DNA of 31,978 nt, from IMG/VR virus record IMGVR_UViG_3300032282_001316, positions 1-31,978 of that record, one strand, 5' to 3'. This DNA comes from a virus. Positions 14,327 through 20,473 of this stretch are shown here, piece by piece. The translations under genes and the position numbers were made by a program. Every line of letters starts with the position of its first letter. The first letter of the stretch is position 1. The notes under the pieces were generated by a model. It ran no database searches. It had not been told where the DNA came from and saw only the letters and a list, made by a program, of their open reading frames with translations.

Positions 14327-14572
14327 ATGTATTACGAAGTTTTCCCTTTTGGTAAATACAAGGGAGTAAAATTAAAAGATTTACCATCTACTTATATTGT
14401 TTTATCATTAGAACAATTTGAATTACCAATAGATTTACATAATGAATTAAGATTTATTTTACTTGGAAGATTAAATGTTTATTCATCAGTTAAAAACTTA
14501 TCAAATGATATTTCAAAAAAAAGACATATCGAAATACTAGATAAATTAATAACTCAATATGAAAATAAATAA
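14327..14572 (+). CDS. DUF3820-like small protein
   Basis: 81 aa. Residues 6-22 (FPFGKYKGVKLKDLPS) match the core of DUF3820, a small family sometimes fused to exonucleases. First gene after the leader RNA, with no promoter of its own, so its expression should depend on read-through of the terminator at 14309. Function unknown; a role close to replication is inferred from neighbours. Confidence 0.6.
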   Translation: MYYEVFPFGKYKGVKLKDLPSTYIVLSLEQFELPIDLHNELRFILLGRLNVYSSVKNLSNDISKKRHIEILDKLITQYENK

Positions 14573-14574
14573 TT

Positions 14575-15318
14575 ATGAATAGCTATGAACTTTCTAGAAA
14601 TTGGTTCGATTGGTGTTTCGAGAATCCAGAAAAAATAAATCCAAATCATTCTGCATTATATTTCTTTTGTATTGAACACTGTAATCGTTTAGGATGGAAA
14701 CCTAAATTCGGCTTACCTACTACAATGGCAAAAGAAGCTATTGGAATTAAATCTTATAATACATATTCAAATACTTTAACTGATTTAGTTGAATGGGGCT
14801 TTATCGAAATGTTAGAAAAAAGTAAAAATCAATATTCAGCAAATATAATTGCTCTATCAAATAATGATAAAGCACTTGATAAAGCACTTGATAAAGCATT
14901 AATAAAGCACGCAACAAAGCAAAGTGAAAGCACTAGTGAAAGCATTAGTAGTATAGATAAACAAATAACAATAAACAAAGAACAAGAAACAATTGATTAT
15001 GATAAACTTTTAAAATATATAAATTTAACTTTTGATAAAAAAATTCAAAAAGTAAACGATAAAGCAAAAAAACAATTTAATGCTAGATTAAAAGATTATT
15101 CTAAAGACGTATTTAAAATAGTAATTGATAACCTTAAAAATGACGAATACCATAAAGAAACAAGTTATAAGTTTATTACTCCTGAATACATATCTAGAGA
15201 AAAAACAGTTGAATTACATTCACAAGAAATTAAAACAATAATACCTGATAATTTAACAGAGTACGAAAAGTATATGATTAAATCAACTGGTTTAACTTAC
15301 GAACAACTTAAAGGATGA
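14575..15318 (+). CDS. Replication initiator / replisome organiser
   Basis: 247 aa in two domains. Residues 1 to about 92 look like a winged-helix DNA-binding domain (LSRNWFDWCFENPEKINPNH; TMAKEAIGIKSYNTYSNTL; EWGFIEML). Residues about 140-212 resemble the conserved phage C-terminal domain Phg_2220_C (FNARLKDYSKDVFKIVIDN). The linker 96-135 is low-complexity and its DNA holds seven repeats that look like origin iterons. This is the plan of lambda O: origin inside the initiator gene. The downstream gene, coupled by ATGA, is the helicase it would load. Confidence 0.75.
   Translation: MNSYELSRNWFDWCFENPEKINPNHSALYFFCIEHCNRLGWKPKFGLPTTMAKEAIGIKSYNTYSNTLTDLVEWGFIEMLEKSKNQYSANIIALSNNDKALDKALDKALIKHATKQSESTSESISSIDKQITINKEQETIDYDKLLKYINLTFDKKIQKVNDKAKKQFNARLKDYSKDVFKIVIDNLKNDEYHKETSYKFITPEYISREKTVELHSQEIKTIIPDNLTEYEKYMIKSTGLTYEQLKG
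14869..14949. repeat. Seven AAAGCA iterons, candidate replication origin
   Basis: AAAGCA begins at 14869, 14881, 14893, 14904, 14916, 14927 and 14939: steps of 12, 12, 11, 12, 11 and 12. Most copies continue CT or TT (AAAGCACTTGAT twice). Steps of 11 break the codon frame, so the periodicity belongs to DNA, not protein. An A-rich, easily melted stretch follows at about 14955-15070. Confidence 0.65.
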
Positions 15319-16268
15319 TATTAGCAAAAGGAAGTATTACCGATTATGTTAACAAGGTTAAAAACGGTAAAATAAAAGCAGGACTAGGATTAAACAATGA
15401 TTTTGTAGATGAGTACATTCGTTACAAACAAGGTCAAATGAACATGATTCTAGGATTTGACAACGTAGGTAAGTCTTATTGGTTTCAATGGTATGCTTTA
15501 GCAGTTTCAAGCCACCACGATATTAAATGGACTATATGGATGGGCGAAGATGAAGTAGGCGAAACAATGATTAACTTAATTCAAATGTATTCGGGAAAGA
15601 GATTAAACGAAATGGATGAAAGAGAGTTACAACGAAATATTATTAAAATTGAATATTGGTTTTCTTTTGTTGACCCTAGCAAAATTTACACACCTAGCGA
15701 ACTATTAACGATATTTAAAGAAAGTGATTCAGATGCTTTTTTTATTGACCCTTATACTGGTTTAAAACGTGGTTACGGTTTTAGTGATAACTATGATTTC
15801 TTAAATGAGGTTAGACAATTTTGCAATGATAAGAATAAAACAGTTTATATATCTTTGCACCCAAGTACAGAGAGTGGTCGAAATACTGGATTACACGCTA
15901 AAGGTCATATGTTTGAGGGATATATTAAACCACCAAAGAAAGCAGATGCAGAGGGTGGACAATCATTTGCAAATAGAGCCGATGACTTTTATATAATTCA
16001 TAGATACAATTCACATCCTACACTTTCAACTACTACACAAGTACACGTGGTAAAGAACAAAAGAAATAGAACGGGAGGTAAACCAACTTTAAAAGATAAT
16101 CCAGTTATGTTAGAATTTAATAACGGTTTTGGATTTACTTCTAACGGCATTGAATGTATAGCAAGAAAGAGTTTAGTAACAAAAGAAGAAATAAAACCTT
16201 TGTCAAGTTCAATGAGTGATTTTGAAAAGCCTTTGAAATATGTTAAACCTGATGACACCCCATTCTGA
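15315..16268 (+). CDS. DnaB-like replicative helicase (RecA-type ATPase core only)
   Basis: 317 aa. Walker A GFDNVGKS (47-54), Walker B AFFID (141-145), sensor-like His in ISLHPST (179-185), and a C-terminal segment GGQSFANRADDFYIIHR (214-230) typical of DnaB-family cores. The N-terminal primase-binding domain of DnaB is missing and no primase gene is seen, so the phage probably uses host primase. ATGA overlap with the initiator gene. It would unwind the phage origin. Confidence 0.75.
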   Translation: MILAKGSITDYVNKVKNGKIKAGLGLNNDFVDEYIRYKQGQMNMILGFDNVGKSYWFQWYALAVSSHHDIKWTIWMGEDEVGETMINLIQMYSGKRLNEMDERELQRNIIKIEYWFSFVDPSKIYTPSELLTIFKESDSDAFFIDPYTGLKRGYGFSDNYDFLNEVRQFCNDKNKTVYISLHPSTESGRNTGLHAKGHMFEGYIKPPKKADAEGGQSFANRADDFYIIHRYNSHPTLSTTTQVHVVKNKRNRTGGKPTLKDNPVMLEFNNGFGFTSNGIECIARKSLVTKEEIKPLSSSMSDFEKPLKYVKPDDTPF

Positions 16269-16558
16269 TGACACAAATAGAAATTAACTTAAATATTGTA
16301 AATTTACGAAGTTTACAAGCTACTTTAAAAATAATGTATTTAACGGCATTAAAAAAAGACAGTCAAGGTAATTATACTAAATTACTAGAAAGCTCTTTAG
16401 AAGACATTAAAAACGCTTTAAATTGTATTATAGAGTTAGAGAAAGTATTAAGAAGTAACGAAACATTAATATCAAGCTATCAAATAGCATTAATGAGAGT
16501 AGATAAACAATTAGAAGAAGCAAAACAAGAAAATAAAAACTTAATAGAATTATTATGA
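16268..16558 (+). CDS. Small coiled-coil protein, unknown
   Basis: 96 aa, two long helices with Leu/Ile heptads (27-60 and 62-96) ending NLIELL. Its ATG overlaps the helicase stop region (TGATGA). ATGA overlap with the next gene. Possibly an accessory of the helicase, by position only. Confidence 0.45.
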   Translation: MTQIEINLNIVNLRSLQATLKIMYLTALKKDSQGNYTKLLESSLEDIKNALNCIIELEKVLRSNETLISSYQIALMRVDKQLEEAKQENKNLIELL

Positions 16559-16860
16559 TAAACAACGAAGTGAAACAAAGAGTAAAAAGTATTTTAGAAC
16601 ATAGTAAAAATGCTAGAGATTGCGATAGGGAATTAATTGCAGAAATATGGGAAAAAGATATAAAAGATTATTGTAGAATACCATATCAAATTAGTGGACG
16701 TGATTTGCTAAATATGTTAAAAGATGGACAGTTAACAAGTAGTGAAACTATTAGAAGATGTCGCCAACGTTTGCAAGAGGAAAACGAAACTTTAAGAGGT
16801 TATAAATATAAATTAAGAAAACAACTAGGCGAAGAAGTAAGAGCCACAATAAGCAAATAA
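16555..16860 (+). CDS. Conserved phage protein, unknown
   Basis: 101 aa. Helical N-terminus (KQRVKSILEHSKNARDCDRELI) and a basic C-terminal half with SSETIRRCRQRLQEEN, a pattern recalled from many phage proteins of unknown function. The Arg-rich helix could bind nucleic acid. Coupled to the previous gene by ATGA. Confidence 0.5.
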   Translation: MINNEVKQRVKSILEHSKNARDCDRELIAEIWEKDIKDYCRIPYQISGRDLLNMLKDGQLTSSETIRRCRQRLQEENETLRGYKYKLRKQLGEEVRATISK

Positions 16861-16861
16861 G

Positions 16862-17128
16862 ATGAATAAAAGATTAATTAAATTCTATAAAGGAATTTGT
16901 CTTGAAAAGATACACACTAGATTAATAGAGTTAAGAGATTCAAAAACTATTAACGAAGTAGATAGATTCTTAAAAGAGTATGCGGGTTTTAATCCTAATG
17001 TTTCAACTTTAGATATGACATCAGACGAATTAAACGAGCTTATTGTTTGGTCTTTTGCTTTTGGGGATGAAATAGGAATACACTTAAACTTTTTAGATAA
17101 CGATTGCGATTTTATTAGAGAACTTTAA
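16862..17128 (+). CDS. Small acidic protein, unknown
   Basis: 88 aa, helical with an acidic C-terminus (NDCDFIREL). It lies one base after the previous stop and 11 bases before the methyltransferase. Not recognised. Confidence 0.45.
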   Translation: MNKRLIKFYKGICLEKIHTRLIELRDSKTINEVDRFLKEYAGFNPNVSTLDMTSDELNELIVWSFAFGDEIGIHLNFLDNDCDFIREL

Positions 17129-17139
17129 AAAAAATAAAA

Positions 17140-17817
17140 ATGAAAATATTAAACTTATATGCCTGTTTAGGTGGTAATCGTTTTAAGTGGGATGAAGTCG
17201 CAAAAGAAGCAGGGATTGAAATAGAAGTAACGTCAGTTGAATTAGACACTGAAGCAGCAAGATTATACCAAGAAAGATTTCCAAACGATAGGGTAATTGT
17301 AGCGGATGCACATCAATACCTATTAGAAAACTTTAAAGAGTTTGATTTCATTTGGAGTTCGCCACCTTGTCCAACGCATTCAAGAGCAAGATATTGGAAT
17401 AGTTCAAACTATGATACTACTACAGAAGCAGTTTATCCAGATATGATGTTGTATCAAGAAATATTATTTTTACAGCATTATTATAAACACGGAAAATTTG
17501 TAGTTGAAAATGTAATACCATACTATGAGCCATTAATACACGCACAAAAACGAGGAAGGCATTTGTACTGGACCAACTTTAATTTGCCGAATGATTTAAA
17601 TGATAGAAGATTTGCAATCTCAGCAAAACAAGAGTTAAAAGGTTTATGTGATTTTCATAATTACGACTTTACAAAATATGAAGGCAAACAATCTGTTTTA
17701 AAAATGGCTCGTAATTTGGTTGACTATGAAGCAGGAAAAACGATACTTGAAACTGCTTTAAGAATAATTAAAAAGAAAGATATAAAACAAACTTCAATAT
17801 TTGATTATGAGATGTAA
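17140..17817 (+). CDS. C5-cytosine DNA methyltransferase
   Basis: 225 aa, short for the family. Motif I LNLYACLGGN (4-13), motif IV SSPPCPTHS (73-81) with Cys77 as nucleophile, motif VI VVENV (121-125), motif VIII QKRGR (136-140) are all intact; the target-recognition region is compact. Should transfer a methyl group from S-adenosylmethionine to cytosine in phage DNA, most likely against host restriction. No cognate nuclease. Differs clearly from the methylase-like protein at 8552. Ends within the start of NinG. Confidence 0.85.
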   Translation: MKILNLYACLGGNRFKWDEVAKEAGIEIEVTSVELDTEAARLYQERFPNDRVIVADAHQYLLENFKEFDFIWSSPPCPTHSRARYWNSSNYDTTTEAVYPDMMLYQEILFLQHYYKHGKFVVENVIPYYEPLIHAQKRGRHLYWTNFNLPNDLNDRRFAISAKQELKGLCDFHNYDFTKYEGKQSVLKMARNLVDYEAGKTILETALRIIKKKDIKQTSIFDYEM

Positions 17818-18328
17818 ACAATGTCGAGAAAAGTTTATACCAAAGTATATGCTACAAAAATACTGCATGGTAAACGATGAATGTATAAAACACTTTGCAG
17901 AACAAACAAAGTTGAAAGCATGGAACGAAAAGAAAAAGAAAGTTAAAGAAGATTTATTAACCGTTCAAGACTATTTAAAACTAGCACAACAAGTATTCAA
18001 TAAATATATTCGTTTAAGAGATAATGGTAAACCTTGCATAGCTTGTAATTCAAGTAACATGAAGAAAGTTAACGCTTCACATTACTATTCAGCTGGTGGA
18101 CATTATAACGTTCGATTTGATGAGAATAATGTTTTTTCAGGTTGTGAACATTGTAACACTTTTTTGAGTGGCAATCTAATACCATTTAGAGAAAACTTAA
18201 TTAGACGAATAGGTTATGAAGCATTTGAAAAACTTACGGTAGATTCACAATTAACTAGAAAATTTACGGTAAATGAATTAAAAGAAATAATAGAAAAGTA
18301 TAAACAAAAGATAAAAGAAAATGACTGA
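17807..18328 (+). CDS. ninG: NinG/Rap-like recombination endonuclease
   Basis: 173 aa from ATG 17807; a TTG at 17801 is less likely. N-terminal zinc-finger Cys pairs (CKQC at 3-6, later Cys). The core shows CIACNSS, SHYYSAGGHYNVRF and CEHCNTFLSGN, matching lambda NinG, a nuclease of Holliday junctions and recombination intermediates. Length is close to lambda NinG (about 200 aa). It overlaps the methyltransferase gene by 11 bases and fits the ERF recombination system. Confidence 0.85.
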   Translation: MRCKQCREKFIPKYMLQKYCMVNDECIKHFAEQTKLKAWNEKKKKVKEDLLTVQDYLKLAQQVFNKYIRLRDNGKPCIACNSSNMKKVNASHYYSAGGHYNVRFDENNVFSGCEHCNTFLSGNLIPFRENLIRRIGYEAFEKLTVDSQLTRKFTVNELKEIIEKYKQKIKEND

Positions 18329-18455
18329 ATTTGAAACATTAAAAAACTTCTTTATGTGGTTTAGAGAAAACGGAGAAAAGTATTTGGGTGCAAGTATTGA
18401 ACAGATGTTAGAAATATATATTGAAGAAAAAAACAAAGAAATAGATTCAAATTAA
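18321..18455 (+). CDS. 44-aa acidic helical peptide
   Basis: MTEFETLKNFFMWFRENGEK start, then an acidic helix (EQMLEIYIEEKNKEI). It overlaps the end of NinG by 8 bases. The tidy acidic/aromatic composition favours a real small gene. Function unknown. Confidence 0.45.
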   Translation: MTEFETLKNFFMWFRENGEKYLGASIEQMLEIYIEEKNKEIDSN

Positions 18456-18465
18456 AAAAGATTAT

Positions 18466-18473
18466 TATATTTG
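18466..18473 (+). promoter_or_regulatory. TAnnTTTG promoter close to a start codon
   Basis: Perfect TATATTTG; the ATG at 18478 follows after only four bases. If this promoter is used, the transcript starts at or next to the ATG, giving a leaderless mRNA. The -33 region is weak. Confidence 0.55.
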
Positions 18474-18477
18474 CTTC

Positions 18478-18663
18478 ATGGAAAACAGAGAACTTCTTAA
18501 ACAAATTTTGCAACTACCGTTAAGACGTTGGATAATAACTGATTACGGAACATTCGAGAACGTGCATAAGACTTGTATACTTATATATGATGAATCAGAC
18601 TACATAAAAGAACTTTATTTACACATTTTGAAGTTCTACAAAGATTTTAAAACAAAGAAATGA
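18478..18663 (+). CDS. Small protein with a probable leaderless start
   Basis: 61 aa. Helix (ENRELLKQILQL), short beta part (RRWIITDYGTF), and a basic C-terminus. First gene after the promoter at 18466 and first of the sigma-like unit. Overlaps the next gene by 4 bases (ATGA). No family recognised. Confidence 0.5.
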   Translation: MENRELLKQILQLPLRRWIITDYGTFENVHKTCILIYDESDYIKELYLHILKFYKDFKTKK

Positions 18664-18773
18664 AACGAAGTAAGCAACTAACAACGAAAGCACGTAAGAT
18701 AGTTTACGGAATGTACTTAAAAGGTGCTAATAAAGTAATGATGTTCGAACAATTTATAAGACTGTTTTGGTAA
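18660..18773 (+). CDS. 37-aa basic peptide upstream of the sigma-like gene
   Basis: MKRSKQLTTKARKIVYGMYL start. The ATGA overlap at its start and the TTGGTAA overlap at its end link it tightly to both neighbours, so translating it would deliver ribosomes to the TTG start of the sigma-like gene. It may be a leader or a small partner. Confidence 0.4.
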   Translation: MKRSKQLTTKARKIVYGMYLKGANKVMMFEQFIRLFW

Positions 18774-19306
18774 ATAAAATTAACATACTTGCTGCTCAAC
18801 ATAAACAATGGGTTGCAATAGTTGAAAAGTTCGGAGAGCATACATTCTCGGAAGACATTGTACAAGAAATGTACATGAAAGTAATTAGATGTAACCATAT
18901 CGATAAATGCGTTAATAATGGCAAAGTTAATCGTTCATATGTCTACATGATATTAAGAACGTTACATGGCGACTTTGATAGGTACAAAAAGGTTTTAATT
19001 AAAAAGAAGTTACCGATAGATGAATGTAGATTTTTAACAAACGAAGAAAGTACACTAGATGAACAGGAAGCCTACGAGAATATAAAGTTAAAGATAAACG
19101 AAGAAACTTTAAATTGGCATCCTTTCGATAAGTTAACGTTTGATATCTATACCGAGAGAAAGTTAAGTATAAGAAAGATTGCTGAAAAGTCTAATATTCA
19201 TTACATGACTATATTTACAACGTTAAAGAGATGTAAGCAAAAGTTAAGAGAGAATGTAGGCGAAAGCTACGAAGATTATTTAAACAAAGATTACGAACTA
19301 ATATAA
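18767..19306 (+). CDS. Sigma-70-like (ECF-type) transcription factor
   Basis: 179 aa starting at TTG 18767; the next in-frame ATG would cut into the conserved part. Residues about 10-45 (QHKQWVAIVEKFGEHTFSED then IVQEMYMKV) look like sigma region 2, and about 140-172 (LSIRKIAEKSNIHYMTIFTT) is a region 4 helix-turn-helix. The central linker is acidic. It would direct RNA polymerase to phage promoters; it sits just before the packaging genes, and a separate late-promoter motif exists. Sequence is divergent, so this is a strong family guess, not proof. Confidence 0.65.
   Translation: MVNKINILAAQHKQWVAIVEKFGEHTFSEDIVQEMYMKVIRCNHIDKCVNNGKVNRSYVYMILRTLHGDFDRYKKVLIKKKLPIDECRFLTNEESTLDEQEAYENIKLKINEETLNWHPFDKLTFDIYTERKLSIRKIAEKSNIHYMTIFTTLKRCKQKLRENVGESYEDYLNKDYELI
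19203..19224 (+). promoter_or_regulatory. Possible late-promoter motif inside the sigma-like gene
   Basis: ACA 19203-19205, 13 bases, AACGTT 19219-19224. It could start transcription of 19312 and the packaging genes, but it lies in coding sequence and may be chance. Confidence 0.2.
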
Positions 19307-19311
19307 GCAAA

Positions 19312-19698
19312 ATGAAAAGAGTAAGAAGAACAAAGGAACAAATAGAAGCGTCTAAAGGTTTAGGAGATACTATTGAAAAGATAACTACTGCAACTGGAAT
19401 AAAAGCATTAGTAAAGTTTATTGCTGGAGATGACTGTAAATGCGATGAACGTAAAGAGAAACTAAATAAACTATTTCCTTACAAAAAACTATCATGTTTA
19501 GTAGAAGACGAATACAACTACTTAACAAACTTCTTTAATATAACACATAGAGAAGCAATAAAACCAAGTGAGCAAATAGAACTATTAACAATTTATAATA
19601 GAGTATTTGGAACGAAAGAAGAACCAACTCAATGCGGTTCATGTTGGAGAGAATACATTAACAACTTACAAAAAGTATACAACGAATATGAAAACTAA
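19312..19698 (+). CDS. Cys-rich conserved phage protein, unknown
   Basis: 128 aa. Basic N-terminus (MKRVRRTKEQIEASKGLGDT), then CKCDERKEK, a lone Cys in KLSCLVEDE, and CGSCWREY near the end; the Cys pairs could bind zinc. I recall similar proteins upstream of terminase genes in Flavobacterium phages. A packaging or transcription role is inferred from location. It overlaps the lipoprotein gene by 11 bases. Confidence 0.5.
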   Translation: MKRVRRTKEQIEASKGLGDTIEKITTATGIKALVKFIAGDDCKCDERKEKLNKLFPYKKLSCLVEDEYNYLTNFFNITHREAIKPSEQIELLTIYNRVFGTKEEPTQCGSCWREYINNLQKVYNEYEN

Positions 19699-19954
19699 AC
19701 TATTAATACTTATTTCACTAATTGCATTAAGCTGCAAAAAAGATGAGATTAAACAAAGCACACCTACAACTTGTAACTGTTACGAAAGACATGAAGCAAT
19801 AGACACTTATTTAGGTGCAAACGGACAAATTCAATTAGGTTGGATATTTCAATACAACACAACAACGCAGCCAGACCTATGTAGCAAAGAAACAGGAGTT
19901 TGGGTATATAGTGGTAATCCTACACAATTTAGATACAAAGTAATATGTCAATAG
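19688..19954 (+). CDS. Small lipoprotein, possible superinfection exclusion
   Basis: 88 aa from ATG 19688. Signal peptide MKTKLLILISLIALSC with lipobox L-A-L-S-C; Cys16 would be lipidated. The mature part is polar with Cys residues (CNCY near 34, two more later) that could form disulfides. Phage lipoproteins of this size (for example T5 Llp, by family knowledge) block receptors or DNA entry of rivals. An upstream in-frame ATG at 19607 would bury the signal peptide and is rejected. Confidence 0.7.
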   Translation: MKTKLLILISLIALSCKKDEIKQSTPTTCNCYERHEAIDTYLGANGQIQLGWIFQYNTTTQPDLCSKETGVWVYSGNPTQFRYKVICQ

Positions 19955-20181
19955 AAGTAGAGAGAGTATTCAAGAAGCTAATTAAAAAGATTCCACAAGA
20001 ACAAAAGAATAAAGAGTTTTATTTACTTTGTTTTGGTTTAGCATTCTATAACAAAGAAAAGTACAAAGGTTATAAAGTATTTAACGTAGAAAGCGAAAGG
20101 GATGAAGTAACAATAATTTCAAAGGATGACTTTGTTAGAATGTTTACAGAAGATATAGAAGAAGCACAAGTTGTAAATTGA
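19945..20181 (+). CDS. Hypothetical protein
   Basis: 78 aa. Basic helix (EVERVFKKLIKKIPQEQKNK) and a beta part with Tyr/Lys (KYKGYKVFNV), acidic C-terminus. Overlaps the lipoprotein stop by 10 bases and lies 19 bases before small terminase. Unknown. Confidence 0.45.
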   Translation: MSIEVERVFKKLIKKIPQEQKNKEFYLLCFGLAFYNKEKYKGYKVFNVESERDEVTIISKDDFVRMFTEDIEEAQVVN

Positions 20182-20200
20182 TTAAACAATACTTAAAACA

Positions 20201-20473
20201 ATGGCGGGAAGAGGAGGAGCAATTCCAGGAAATGGTAGAAAGAGCAAAGCAGATGAAGAAAAAGTAAATACTTTATTTGCTAATGCCTTAAAAACATTCT
20301 ATAAAGTAGATACTGAATTTGAAGCAAAAGAAAAATTAGTTCATACATTATTAGAAAGTCAAAGAGGTCAAATATTTATTAGTGAACATCTATTTGGCAA
20401 ACCAAAAGAAACAGTAGACAATAATATTACTTTAAACGATATTAATATTAAAGAGCTTGTTAAGTTTAAATAA
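20201..20473 (+). CDS. Terminase small subunit
   Basis: 90 aa. Starts MAGRGGAIPGNGRKSKADEE, the Gly-rich pattern seen in small terminases of this type, followed by a helical core and SQRGQIFISEHLFGKPKE (53-70). It would bind phage DNA and bring the large subunit to the packaging site. Shorter than many (140 aa or more), without an obvious extra helix-turn-helix. Overlaps the large subunit by 17 bases. Confidence 0.75.
   Translation: MAGRGGAIPGNGRKSKADEEKVNTLFANALKTFYKVDTEFEAKEKLVHTLLESQRGQIFISEHLFGKPKETVDNNITLNDINIKELVKFK

Noticed and set aside
14869-14949. CRISPR-like repeat array
   Set aside because: Units of 11-12 bp without spacers, inside a coding gene; iterons explain them better.
15805-15996. 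63-aa frame inside the helicase gene
   Set aside because: Out-of-frame shadow of the helicase with no family features and no spacing to suggest translation.
19607-19687. Upstream ATG for the lipoprotein
   Set aside because: It would put 27 polar residues before the signal peptide and overlap the previous gene by 92 bases.
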